A program made the position numbers and the translations under genes. Below are positions 26,001-35,126 of a DNA stretch of 64,000 nt, piece by piece (position 1 is the first letter of the stretch; each line of letters begins with the position of its first letter). The DNA is from Gracilaria domingensis (lineage: Eukaryota > Rhodophyta > Florideophyceae > Gracilariales > Gracilariaceae), in contig VCMS01000037.1 in the NCBI GenBank assembly GCA_022539475.1, positions 124,001-188,000 of the forward strand. Direction: 5' to 3'. The notes under the pieces are model-generated. The model was given only the letters and a program-made list of their open reading frames with translations. It ran no database searches and was not told the DNA's origin.

Positions 26001-29000
26001 ATCTCCCAAGGGATAGACGGGTGGACCTCCTCGCTGTTCTGGATAACTTGAATGTCATAGCATGGTCCTTGTATGATCTTAGGCCCTCTGACGTGCCGGT
26101 AACGCACAGGTTTGACCTCAGTGTCCGGACCCCAATTCATTCGAAGGTCCGAAGGCTACCCCCAAAGCATGACGACGTTGTTCGGAAAGAGGTCGACAAA
26201 ATGTTGTCCGCCGGGATCATCAAGCCGTCTACCTCTCCTTGGTCCTTCCCAGTTGTCATCGCACATAAGAAGGATGGAAAGCCCCGGTTCTGTGTCGACT
26301 ATCGGGGTCTGAACCAGGTCATGACGCCCGACAGGTGGCCCCTGCCAAACATGGAACAGATTTTTGACGATTTGGGTGGTTGTTCGTTCTTCACGACCCT
26401 AGACCTTTTCTCCGGATACTGGCAGGTGCGCATGGCCCCTGACTGCAAAGAAATGACGACTTTCGTTTGTCGTCAGGGAACCTTCCAGTTTGAAGTCATG
26501 CCTTTTGGTCTCATGAATGCCCCAGCCACGTTTCAAAGAATGATGGACGCGGTCCTTCATGGGGTGGAGTTTGCTCGCGTCTATATAGACGACGTTGTCA
26601 TCTTCTCGAGAAGCCTGGAAGAACATTTGTACCACCTAACCAGGGTGCTCGAGATCCTTGCAAGTCATGGTCTGAAGATAAAAATATCCAAATGTGATTT
26701 TGCACAACCCCGTATCAAACTGCTTGGTCACGTCATCAACAAGGAAGGCACTTCGGTTGATCAAGACAAGATCGACGTCATCCAAAAGGCCCCCGAACCA
26801 TCGACGGTAACCGAGCTCCGAAGTTTTCTCGGTCTAGCCAGTTATTATCGAAGGTTCATAAAGGATTTCGCAGATACGTCAGCAGTATTGCATGCTGCCA
26901 CTACAGGGAAGGGAAAGCTGAATTTCACCAATGAGATGAAGACAGCGTTTAATGATCTAAAGGGAAAGTTAGTATCCCCGCCGGTCTTAGCATTTCCCGA
27001 CTTTGAGAAGCCTTTTAGAGTTGAAACCGATGCTTCTTCAGTCGCGCTTGGTGCCGTTCTGTCACAAAAGAAAGAGGACGGAATGTATCACCCAATTCAA
27101 TTTGCCAGTCGCACGCTTAATGCCGCCGAGCGAAAGTATTCTACTTGCGAGAAAGAGGCCCTAGCCGTGGTCTTTGCCTTGAAGAAGTTTCGCATGTATC
27201 TACTCGGAGGTCTCCCCTTTGAGCTTGTTACGGACCACCAAGCTCTGAAGTATGCATTCCAAAAGAAGGACATTCACGGGCGCCTAGCCCGATGGATGGA
27301 CCTGCTAGCGGAATACGAGTTCGTTATAGTCTATAGATCTGGCGATAAGAATCGGGCTGCCGACTATCTCTCTCGCTTTGCCGTTGGGGATCCACCGGAG
27401 CCGGATGATGACGTGTCTGTTGTACTGAATGCAACGGACGAGGTCTATGACTTGGAGCCCTTCTGCGCGCACATCAAGTTGTACCTTGCCGCCTTTTCTT
27501 TTCCTGAAGAAGACCCTAAGATCCGCGCTTTGGTTAAGAGGAATGCGAAGAAGTTCTTCCTTTGGGAAGGTCTTCTCTATCGCCGTACCAAGAAAGGATT
27601 AAGAGTGGTACCCTCTGTAAGCAAGCGCCGTGGCATCCTCTCATCCTTTCATGATGACATAGGACATTGGGACTTGGAGGCTACTAAGGATCTGGTCCAG
27701 TTCCGATTCTGGTGGCCTGGAATGTACCCCGACATCGTTTCATATGTTCGCAGTTGTGATGGGTGTCAGTTCACAACACCCCTGCTTAAGTACCGGCCAG
27801 GACAAAGAGCCCCATTGACTGGTCTATTTCATACATTCTCTGTGGACTTCGCCGGTCCTCTTCCGGCTACCAGGAATGGCAACCGTTTTGCTCTGATTGG
27901 TGTAGAACACATAACAGGATGGCCTATTGCCGCGGCCTACGGTAATCAGACCTCTACCACCGTCATTCACTTTGTTCGATCTCAGATCGTTTCCCCGTTT
28001 GGTCCCCCGCTGACGATCGTGTCCGACAACTTCAGTTCCTTCAAAGCCAAGGCAGTCGAAGCATACATGGGAAGTAAGAAGATATCCCTCAAGCCCACCA
28101 TGGCCTATGCCCCTATGTCTAATGGCCGGGCTGAAAGAATGGTTGGAACCATCAAGAAATCGATTGCCAAAACAATCTTCAATAAGGGACAAGAATGGGA
28201 TGAAGCTCTCGAGCAGATAATTTACGGATACAGGAGGCGCCGGCTGGGTGGCGGGTTTTCTCCTTTTGAGCTCATGTATGGCACGGTCCCACGGATGAGC
28301 TCAGACGACCTACCCCCTCTCATCGTAGATCCAACCCCCACTAATCGTCATCATGAACTACTTGCAAATTCCGCAGGCAGAGCTTCCAGAGTTCTATCTC
28401 AACCCAATCGACAAGACGACCCCAAGTCCGGGCACCGGTTCAACGTCGGTGATGAGGTCTTGGTGATACATGGGAAGGCTCTGAATCCCAACGTGAAATG
28501 GCCTGCCTTTCAGTCAAAATTCTACGGACCCTGTAAGGTGGTTAAGGCCAGGCACCCCCGATATGTCCTAGTGTCCCCTCATAATCGTTACACTAGAGAA
28601 GGGGTCCACGCCCGCCGGCTCAAGCGGTATCATCGCCGACCAGTTCATCTGCAGGACGAGGTGGTAGCCACTATTACGGAAGGCGAAGACACCCCTGTCC
28701 CATATCCCACTCAGATCACTGTAATGCCACTCCGCGTTGACTACAATATCCTCACTGCACCCCACCTCTCGTGTCACTTTATCATTGGAGGGAAAAGCAT
28801 ACATTCATGGCTTAGCCCTTTGAACGTCTCTATCCCAGAGGTGGAAAGGGTTACCTGGACGCTGACGCATGCCTCACTCGCCCTGTTCTCAATCTCGGGC
28901 CCGTTCTTGAGTCGTAGAGGAGGATCTATCTTAAGAACATTATTTCGACGTGTGCACCAGAACTACGGCAGCAATATCGAGCCAGAATTCGCGGTATATC

Positions 29001-29179
29001 TTTACCACCATGCAGTCTCCTTGCATGGGCATCTCCCAGAATCGCAATTCTACATACAAGAGACTCAGGACCATATTTCGCACTATGCTCGCACAGGAAT
29101 CGCTCGGATACTCAGCTACACCCCCGACCCAGAGAAGCTAGCAGTACCCTTTCTCTTCCACTATACCACCGAGAATTAG
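23003..29179 (+). CDS. Element B Gag-Pol polyprotein
   Basis: One continuous frame of 2058 aa from the ATG at 23003, the first ATG after the LTR TATA-like box if element A is ignored. Order: Gag with two CCHC knuckles (CGYCQKPGHFSTRC, CGGCGKMGHSIATC, ~residues 244-280); aspartic protease (LLDSGAVPNLM, ~465); a long acidic, Pro/Glu-rich linker (~570-1000); reverse transcriptase (FCVDYRGLNQV, YIDDVVIFS ~1195); RNase H (VETDASSVALG); integrase zinc domain and core (SVDFAGPLP, VSDNFSSF, NGRAERMV); then a GPY/F-like module (FYGPCKVVKA). A ~150-aa C-terminal extension (from about PHLSCHFIIGG) has no recognised family. The single frame needs no frameshift, unlike element A. Apparently intact. Confidence 0.95.
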   Translation: MAFSWYSRRGALGLDTMDTSTPLFDGYNSDVRRFLFFFENVATRGKPDEERSSEILGFLSGDAFDHYYNNFSVDGVLTPNAANYISVKKSLLDRFGAAEEPEEYIREAVTARLDYGDLLGSLQRMDACFDKAEFNAKAKFGLLRKAVMEYADLAQFVIFRGASDYKSLKDLIKSFVAGKKALGAGGSLAFMPPPKKVLQRRPVDPSDRDPTADKVDQLASQLAELTLLMKKKSGPPPKADGEQVCGYCQKPGHFSTRCPQNPHRDTRCGGCGKMGHSIATCWKRHSEKKVRFDAENQKEIPEVPRPNQVSVVTEDDVQDRETVAMAKRAADGAPLPKQARLEHRVGVKELLNPASDTPFRLIRSATRNRSGKPKKASTKKLSGKSMLQEHAGKYNVMEELANAPTGLTFGQLIRGDADAAKKDLRRIISGRSTTRKVNATQVERENSRLKVVPITVYGTMTQALLDSGAVPNLMSAELADHLLLTPNPTERTIKVADGNVARIRGTLEGVPVRFDDLRVSLEFLVIEKPPFDVIIGNPTLEKLHACIDLGTQEVTMSYNKKHVVIGLDSDRSGLEAFVPLSETDSEDFTSDSDAIPSDSEDESEDFANLPLPKQRTTGGAEVTLVAVMERDGDAGSQDGEEENDGEEEPANVTAQPTQAGPFEGPQVSDQARRPTQAEDSNGPNFTWRTIGTQIHLDSLTAERGENPHANNVHIAGPDGPQIPPEGERVAVGPAPRQQSQLISQYDDDEDRRFEDAEEEVQADPPVEERSGPNPSSFQSESTDTSVQPEDVNVVIPTSIAPRANNASEDSEVRPPDDGPVGESPAEFPDGSDDEDDSSPEEVDLIGSPLYRDSDLTIPIRDEVVLLPLAEGQSVTDFLDVRVQLRHPVPSPARPPHLEAQNLPLNRVGILEDDDSGGYVIAFEEELPPDEIDAQTPGDDEHSQDPSRDEEVVAEPTCPAQDIEYSLQDPIAQDSLGRTLDRRDYPPDTNKEEVILERISHLPRDRRVDLLAVLDNLNVIAWSLYDLRPSDVPVTHRFDLSVRTPIHSKVRRLPPKHDDVVRKEVDKMLSAGIIKPSTSPWSFPVVIAHKKDGKPRFCVDYRGLNQVMTPDRWPLPNMEQIFDDLGGCSFFTTLDLFSGYWQVRMAPDCKEMTTFVCRQGTFQFEVMPFGLMNAPATFQRMMDAVLHGVEFARVYIDDVVIFSRSLEEHLYHLTRVLEILASHGLKIKISKCDFAQPRIKLLGHVINKEGTSVDQDKIDVIQKAPEPSTVTELRSFLGLASYYRRFIKDFADTSAVLHAATTGKGKLNFTNEMKTAFNDLKGKLVSPPVLAFPDFEKPFRVETDASSVALGAVLSQKKEDGMYHPIQFASRTLNAAERKYSTCEKEALAVVFALKKFRMYLLGGLPFELVTDHQALKYAFQKKDIHGRLARWMDLLAEYEFVIVYRSGDKNRAADYLSRFAVGDPPEPDDDVSVVLNATDEVYDLEPFCAHIKLYLAAFSFPEEDPKIRALVKRNAKKFFLWEGLLYRRTKKGLRVVPSVSKRRGILSSFHDDIGHWDLEATKDLVQFRFWWPGMYPDIVSYVRSCDGCQFTTPLLKYRPGQRAPLTGLFHTFSVDFAGPLPATRNGNRFALIGVEHITGWPIAAAYGNQTSTTVIHFVRSQIVSPFGPPLTIVSDNFSSFKAKAVEAYMGSKKISLKPTMAYAPMSNGRAERMVGTIKKSIAKTIFNKGQEWDEALEQIIYGYRRRRLGGGFSPFELMYGTVPRMSSDDLPPLIVDPTPTNRHHELLANSAGRASRVLSQPNRQDDPKSGHRFNVGDEVLVIHGKALNPNVKWPAFQSKFYGPCKVVKARHPRYVLVSPHNRYTREGVHARRLKRYHRRPVHLQDEVVATITEGEDTPVPYPTQITVMPLRVDYNILTAPHLSCHFIIGGKSIHSWLSPLNVSIPEVERVTWTLTHASLALFSISGPFLSRRGGSILRTLFRRVHQNYGSNIEPEFAVYLYHHAVSLHGHLPESQFYIQETQDHISHYARTGIARILSYTPDPEKLAVPFLFHYTTEN
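23015..23032 (+). promoter_or_regulatory. Candidate primer binding site of element B
   Basis: TGGTACTCTCGCCGAGGT follows the LTR end with no spacer and is also coding for residues 5-10 of Gag. TGG fits a tRNA CCA end; the primer tRNA was not identified. Confidence 0.55.
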
Positions 29180-29226
29180 CCCAGTACTTACGACGCCCGG
29201 CGTAGCGTCGTTTGGGTTTGGTGGTG

Positions 29227-31140
29227 TGTGGCCCGTCAAACGGTACACGGACAGGTGTGCGTGTCTACACTCCTGCGTTGTGCCCAACGCAGCGGTAATA
29301 CAGAATATAGTTTAAAAATGCTTTATTATAGTTAATCCTATCTTAGGTTTAGTTAGTTTTCTACGCAGAATCTACCTTGCGTGTGGCCAGGAGGCGCCGC
29401 ACTACAAGCAGGGCGACATGAGATTGTCTACTTAAGTGGCAGAGAGCGCTCCAACGCTGACCACCCGACCTCATCGGCTGTCAATTGCCAAATTCGTGGT
29501 CACCCACAGGAGGCGCCTGCGCTTGCGCAAATACACGTGCATTCCACGCTGTGTACTGCGTTGCGTAGGCGCCCCCTGTGGCGGCATATGCGCTTAAAGT
29601 ATCTACCACCTACGCCTCTTATAGGCTAGTACGGTAGATACAACGCATCCATTGGCCAAGCCAACCGTACCGTCGATTCCCGCCTGGAATCGACGGTGCG
29701 GTTGTGCATAAAAGGGCCGGAGCAGTCGCCTCCGACTCAACTCCGGCCAGACCACTTCCCTTCGACGACCTTCCCCCCTACCCCACCACAACCTTCCAAC
29801 CTCTCTCCTTTTCCCTTTGTCGTCCTCAACCTTTCCTCATCCCCTACTTCTCTCTCTACTTCTCCCCTTGGCGGCCTGGTATCACCGCCCTCCCTCGCTC
29901 ACTGCCACTCACACTGACCCTCTGTCTGGGCTCGTCCTGTGTGAGTAGGCAAAGCGTCTGCACCACCCTTCCATTGGGTTAGCCTTGTGCAGGCGTGACT
30001 CTGCCTTTCATTATCCGCTTTGTTTGGCCTTTCTTGTCTCTTTTGTTCCCTTCGTTGGTTTCTTTCGCTGCTGTTGGTCTATCTGCCATTCTGTCTTGCC
30101 TGAACTACCGTTGTTGTTGTCATCTTCGTTTTTTTCCCCGTTTCTTGCTGTTTGGCGGCCTTCTGCTGCCTGCATCCGTTCTATTGCTTCCCGTTTCGGC
30201 CTTGGTCCCTGGTTTTGCTGGTTCTTTCGCGTTGCGATTCTGTTCCTCACATAGTGTTGCTTTGCACCTGTTGTTGCTAGACGCACTGTGTGATACAGCG
30301 TAAGGTTGTCCTTAACCTACGGCCCTGAGGCAATCGTTCAAGAGTAAGTTGTCTACAGCTACTCTTTTGGCATTTTGTGTGACTACTAACGTTTCGTTTG
30401 TTTCACATCAAGTGCCAAGGTCTATCGTTTCATCCAGCGAGTATTCGTCCGTGGTCGATCCGGACGAGCGTATAGAAGAAGTCCCCGATCCCGTTCCTCA
30501 GATAAAGAAGTCGGCTGTTCAGCCTCTTGACGGGCCACGCGAGCGCCACATCTTTCGTGTAGCCCACCAGAAGGAGAAGCGCCGTCGTAACCCCCCGCCA
30601 CGTAAGCAAATCCTAAAGCGCTGCCGCGTCTGCGACATTAAGGTTCAGAGTCAACGCCAGCTTGAAGTTCACCAAGGAGGCCGACGCCATCGTAGAGCCG
30701 TACGTCGCGCCAACTACACCGAGCAGGACATCCACTGCGAGGTTTGTGACATCAAGTTCTCCGAAGCTCACGATCTGCGTGTGCACTACAGAAGCCGTCG
30801 CCATCGTGCGACCCTTAGGAAGAAGAACAATACTATCTATTAGAGCACAGGTCTCTCTTTTCATTGTCCAGTTGTGACACATTTCTATTCATATCTCATT
30901 ACATATATTATCCTTGTTTGTTCTTCTTTATCTTCTCGCCTATCGTTTGGTATCCCTCTTCTGTTCTTGTGTTCGTGCTTTGTTGTTTGGCTTCTGCCGC
31001 ACTCTATCTACGTAAGCTTATATTTGGCTAGTGCTTCTTCGTCCGATTGGACTGGTACTCTACGAGAGCAAACTTTATTTTCATTGTTTTTGCCCCCTTT
31101 GGCTGTAACCGCCGGCGCCATCACAAAAATGGCGTTTTCA
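29227..31140 (+). repeat. Element B 3' LTR
   Basis: Uninterrupted 1914-bp LTR, TGTGGCCC...GTTTTCA, followed by the target duplication GATAG. A G/T-rich stretch (tttgggtttggtggtg) precedes it, a weak polypurine-tract candidate. Confidence 0.95.
30349..30843 (+). CDS. LTR-encoded two-zinc-finger protein frame (3' LTR copy)
   Basis: Translated identity with 11695-12189: basic stretch, then two Cys2-His2 fingers of the U1/JAZ spacing, no ATG. Being in the 3' LTR it could be read by transcription starting at the 3' LTR promoter (TATA-like box 29707-29714) into flanking DNA, or be silent. Confidence 0.65.
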   Translation: MSTATLLAFCVTTNVSFVSHQVPRSIVSSSEYSSVVDPDERIEEVPDPVPQIKKSAVQPLDGPRERHIFRVAHQKEKRRRNPPPRKQILKRCRVCDIKVQSQRQLEVHQGGRRHRRAVRRANYTEQDIHCEVCDIKFSEAHDLRVHYRSRRHRATLRKKNNTIY

Positions 31141-31145
31141 GATAG

Positions 31146-31466
31146 CAGAACATTACAGTAACAGATGAGTTGTATAGAGCAAATGATGGATCACGAACGC
31201 CCGACAGTCGTGTTGGTGACAGGATATCGCCCTCGTGACAATAGCCTTTGGATGCAGTTACGAAAGAACCGAGGGAGATTTGGACACTGGATGTCAGATT
31301 TGCCACCCTTGTACTGCGAAATGCAGTCAAGCTTGGCTTACGCCAGTGCAGACTTTTTAAGCAGGCTGTCGCGAAGCTGCGTTGACCCCGAATCGAAGCA
31401 AGAACAGCCTTCGACGAAACACTTTCTCTGCACCTGAACTCAAGCCACAAAATATTTTCAATCGCC
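31146..31466. other. Flank between element B and the next gene
   Basis: No gene recognised. Short frames occur on both strands without domains. It probably contains the promoter and 5' UTR of the gene at 31467. Confidence 0.4.
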
Positions 31467-31955
31467 ATGTCCTCCTCTGATCAGTATCAAGCTATCCCGG
31501 CGGGGGAACCCGCTGAGCGTTTCCATTCTACGCTGTCGGGCGGTCGTAAGAAGCTGATGTATGCGGTTGGGGCAATTCTGCTCGTTTTGGGTGTCGTTGT
31601 GGTCACTGCGCATGCCAGTACCGACCAATACCATGAGTTTACCCCCGGTTCCCCATATTTAACGAAGCTAGCGCCAGGAGCTTATGCTCCTCGTTTCTTC
31701 AACTACGAGAGGCAGCTGAGCCCTGTATCTGTTGACCACTTGGGTGAATATGGGTTCCATGCACGTCATCATATTGATAGTGAACAGGACCGTTTTATGG
31801 AGTATACGAAGATGAGGCCCTCATCGATTGACCATGTGCCAGGTTATGCGCTTCATTCACGTCATCACGGTGGTCACCACGACTATGGGGTCGGACGAGA
31901 TCGCCCTTTCTTTGGGAGGGAATACTATCGCAGATTTGATCGCATGATGCAGTGA
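31467..31955 (+). CDS. Small single-pass membrane protein with His-rich repeats
   Basis: 162 aa, family not recognised. A short polar N-terminus with basic residues (GGRRKK-like GGRKK) precedes one hydrophobic segment at ~32-50 (AVGAILLVLGVVVV), consistent with a type II membrane or signal-anchored protein. The rest is outside-facing by the positive-inside rule and holds two diverged ~25-aa repeats, VDHLGEYGFHARHH and IDHVPGYALHSRHH, then HHGGHHDY. The histidine clusters could bind metal ions; this is inference. It is the first gene right of the retrotransposon nest. Confidence 0.65.
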   Translation: MSSSDQYQAIPAGEPAERFHSTLSGGRKKLMYAVGAILLVLGVVVVTAHASTDQYHEFTPGSPYLTKLAPGAYAPRFFNYERQLSPVSVDHLGEYGFHARHHIDSEQDRFMEYTKMRPSSIDHVPGYALHSRHHGGHHDYGVGRDRPFFGREYYRRFDRMMQ

Positions 31956-32254
31956 GGCGAGAGATTGCCACATGGGCACGACCGGCCACGCTTACGGGGG
32001 TGTCTCCGGTCGGGTAAGGTTACGCTTCTACTTGAGCTGCGGAATGGTAGGACAGTATGAGATCGAGTTATGTGTGTTAAGAGTAGTAATGCTTGTATCT
32101 AGTCTACAGTAGGGGCGTTTGCTAAGTTATAAAGCTCTCAGGAAGAGCGAGAACGTTCGCAGTCCGCTGAGGTTAGCGTGAGCCATGATGGTGAGGCATG
32201 ATGGAGATGGATTAGAGTATCACTCGTCTTCTTCTTCTTTAATGTGGACAACAA
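31956..32254. other. Spacer after the His-rich protein gene
   Basis: Likely 3' UTR; no gene or RNA recognised. Confidence 0.35.
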
Positions 32255-32460
32255 CTTCTAATTCCTAAGTTGTAGAAAAACTTCTACAGGAAGTTTTCTC
32301 TCTTTAAGAAGGCCAACATTCTTTGCGGATATTGTCTAATCAGCTCAGGAAGACTAAGATTTTGCCTTGTAGCTGTTGAAGGTAGTGTTTCTCAACGTGA
32401 AGCGTTTGTCAGCGGACAGCGCAGCACTACATGTTCCGCGTCCCGGTATCACTCGTCAAT
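32255..32460 (-). pseudogene. LINE-type retrotransposon 3' end remnant, copy 1
   Basis: The minus strand reads EHVVLRCPLTNASR, a stop, then ETLPS and further residues. The H-x4-C pattern (H..LRCP) is typical of the C-terminal tail of non-LTR reverse transcriptases. It is parallel to copy 2 at 32640-32960 and carries an in-frame stop. Confidence 0.6.
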
Positions 32461-32639
32461 CCAACGATCTTCCCACCTCGACGATGGAGGGAGTGCTGCG
32501 AAAGAAGCGCTTGCAACTCCCTCATTCTTGTGTTCAATGCGACACACGAAGTGAGTAGAACCTAATCGCAAATCGGTTCAGGAGTAATGAGAGAGCTCCG
32601 CTATAGTGTAGAGAACTTCTTTATTTCGGACATCGACCT

Positions 32640-32960
32640 CTAATTCCTAGGTCGAAGTAGAACGTTCTTTCTACAGAAAGTTCTCTCTCGTCAGAAAGGC
32701 CAACAAGCTTTGCGGATGTTGTCTAATCAATTCTTGGAGACTCAGGTTTTTTTCGTGCAGATAAGGGAGGGAGCGTTTCTCGGCGAGAGTCGTTCGTCAG
32801 AGGGCATCTCAATACCATATGGTCTGGATCCTTTTTGACGTTTGTACCACAACTACATCGTTCAGTTTTTCCGTTGATGTACGAAGCAACTGGATGTAAA
32901 TTCGGAAAGTGTCGAAGATAACATTTATCAGATCTGAGCGACTCTCTTTCACTCATCGAC
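32640..32960 (-). pseudogene. LINE-type retrotransposon 3' end remnant, copy 2
   Basis: The minus strand encodes CSCGTNVKKDPDHMVLRCP then TNDSRRETLPPL. The C-x-C-G ... D-H-x2-L-x-C-P signature is that of non-LTR reverse transcriptase C-termini. The rest of the element is absent. The copy resembles 32255-32460 at both DNA and protein level. Confidence 0.65.
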
Positions 32961-33983
32961 GTAGTTCAGTGAGCCAATGTATTTCGCTGTACCCGACCAT
33001 GTCTACATTTTCCTCATGCTCTCTGCCCAGCAGTTTACCACTTAAAACGATTAGGCAGGCGTTCTCAATGAGCCAAATGGAATACACCATATATGAAGAT
33101 CATCTTTGATCGAAGTCATCAGACAGACCCCCGCCAGGCTCATCAGTTGGGCTCTTCTTGGCTTTCTCGAACAGATTCTTGGACTAGGTCGTCACTCGAT
33201 CGTGCCCTGTGAGGCCACACCTTGATTCTGTGGACGACAGCCATCCGTTGTTATCAGCGAAAGGTATTTGCGCATGAGACGAGTCAGGGATGTACAGAGA
33301 AATGTCTGCGATGACTGTGTGCAGCATTAGGTCTCCTGGGAACACGTGCACGCACGTACAACGTTATAATGTACAAGGTACCATACGTGATTGTATAAGC
33401 TAACATACAAGTATCAAAGCGCAACAGAACGCTTACTAGAAGAAGAAGAAGGGCATCATAGCACTAATAACGCATGTGGCGACGGTTCGAAGGTCGCAGT
33501 ACTGAGAATAGGGTCCTTGGGAAACCTCAACGCATATCAAGGAATAGAAGCAAGAGTTCATGTAATATCAACATTACGAAGAAACAGAAACTTTTCTGGA
33601 AAAGCAAGATACTTATCTTGCTTGTCTGTTTGTTCTATCTTGATAAGCTTGAAACGAGACTACTGTCCACACAAAGAAGAAGAAGAAAGAAACGAGAAGA
33701 TCCTTGAGCAGCAGGTACCAAAAGGCCTAACTATATGCTTGGCAGCGAAGAGGGAAAGTTACGGAAGATGCAGTGATGTGGCGGGTCAAAGCGGACTGCG
33801 ATACGGCGCGGGACAGATAAGCGGCGCCAGAAGCGCGCGCCAGAATCATCATCATATTCTGATGTCGGCAGCTGCGACAGCGGCAGCATCGCTTACGTTG
33901 TCCGTCGAGCGCTCGCGCGCCGCGCGCTTGACACAATGATGGTGACAGCGTCAACGGCAGCAGCGGTGGCGCTGCGGATCGAA
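32961..33983. other. Spacer without a confident gene
   Basis: About 1 kb. A 182-codon plus-strand frame at 33391-33939 has simple, biased composition (AGAAGAAG runs) and no domain, so it is not annotated. It probably holds the 3' UTR of the RGG protein gene on its right side. Confidence 0.35.
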
Positions 33984-35126
33984 TCACATTTGACTTTCGC
34001 CATTTGTTGCACTCCTTTGCTCTCCCTTCCGAACTGTGGTCCTCGCCGTCCGCACATCCCTACTAGCATATTGTCCCCGATTTCCACGACGTGCACGTCC
34101 TCCCCGGCCGCGCCAACGGCCTCGGCTCCCCCGCTCGCGTGGGCTTTGTTCGCTCCTCTCTTGCGCATTCCTTACCATCGGCACTTGGGGCACACCATCC
34201 CCATATTCTCGGGCACGACGGCGCCTTCTTCGTCCACCATTCTGCACCTCTTCATTCTCCGGGTGATTTGCATCTTGCACGCCCGAGTGATGCAAGTGTT
34301 GTTCAGCCGGACGTCCTCTTCCACGCCCTCGACGTCCTCTGCCCCGCCTTAACACTCTCCGTTCCTCAACTCGACCACTTTCAGTTGCACCTCTAGACTC
34401 GGAGCGCTCGGCACATTCAAGTCGCATGAGACCATGAGATTCTCCGTCGTTGCCGTGAGTTCTGTGTCCAACATGTGCAACATGTGCAACATGTTCCATG
34501 GCGAGGTCCTCACAAACGACCTGCGACGAGGCGTGATGAAAGCTAAGCATTGCCAGCACCTTCAGTGAATCTAGTGCCGTTTGAACCGTGTGTGAATCAC
34601 CGGATACGCTTTCAGTTGCACCCGAGCTCGCTATGCTCGTAGAAGTCTCAGTCATTTCTTCCCCTTCGCGCACGGTAGCAGTTTCTTCAGTTGGAATGGA
34701 GCCCGGTGTCGTTGTGAGATTACGACTAGCGGCAATGCTAGAATGCTCGGAAGTTTCCACTTCGACGCCAACTCCGTTGTGTGTTGAAGTAGAGGACATA
34801 TCAGCTGAGCTCAGAGGTGAATCCTGGCATTTTGTAAGAGGTTCTAAGTCATCGTTTGTTCCACCATTGGATGCCTTAATTTGTGAGGTCTCAACTTCCG
34901 AACGATCTTTCAAGTATATCCGAAGTGATTGAGAAGCGATCGGGAAGGTCTCTAAGGTCATCAATAGTCTTTGAGGAGGATTCCTCGTCACTAATTTCAC
35001 CAGTCTGGTCTTTCGGAGTTGTTCGAAAATCATCTTCATGGCTGACTGGTTCTTTGCGGACAAATCAAGTTTAAGTTTGTAGGAATAAGAGTAACTTCTG
35101 AACCTTTGTTGCGGTTGGTTTTTCAT
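33984..35126 (-). CDS. RGG-rich hypothetical protein (possible RNA-binding)
   Basis: 380 aa from a clear ATG. Residues 1-~210 are Ser/Thr/Glu-rich and disordered. A short repeat EHVAHVAHVGH follows near residue 220. The C-terminal ~130 residues are dominated by Arg/Gly, with clusters such as RRGRGRRGRGRGR and RGRWRGRGGRARRG, i.e. RGG/RG boxes that usually bind RNA or chromatin and may be arginine-methylated. No folded RNA-binding domain is seen. The family is unknown, but the length and the asymmetric layout favour a real gene. Confidence 0.55.
   Translation of the reverse strand: MKNQPQQRFRSYSYSYKLKLDLSAKNQSAMKMIFEQLRKTRLVKLVTRNPPQRLLMTLETFPIASQSLRIYLKDRSEVETSQIKASNGGTNDDLEPLTKCQDSPLSSADMSSTSTHNGVGVEVETSEHSSIAASRNLTTTPGSIPTEETATVREGEEMTETSTSIASSGATESVSGDSHTVQTALDSLKVLAMLSFHHASSQVVCEDLAMEHVAHVAHVGHRTHGNDGESHGLMRLECAERSESRGATESGRVEERRVLRRGRGRRGRGRGRPAEQHLHHSGVQDANHPENEEVQNGGRRRRRRAREYGDGVPQVPMVRNAQERSEQSPRERGSRGRWRGRGGRARRGNRGQYASRDVRTARTTVRKGEQRSATNGESQM

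Larger units (their letters stand above)
10568..31145 (+). mobile_element. Element B: complete Ty3/gypsy-type LTR retrotransposon hosting element A
   Basis: The element spans 10573-31140 and is flanked by the 5-bp target duplication GATAG (10568-10572 and 31141-31145). Its LTRs begin TGTGGCCC and end GTTTTCA. The 3' LTR is 1914 bp. The 5' LTR is 1763 + 151 bp = 1914 bp once element A and one copy of A's target duplication are removed, so the nesting is exact. One single-base difference between the LTRs was noticed (T at ~11417, C at ~30071), which implies recent transposition. The internal part (23015-29226) encodes one gag-pol polyprotein. The insertion lies between copy 2 of the receptor pair and the small membrane protein gene at 31467. 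Confidence 0.95.

Noticed and set aside
33391-33939. 182-codon frame left of the RGG protein
   Set aside because: Biased by AGAAGAAG repeats, no homology-like motif, no promoter sign.
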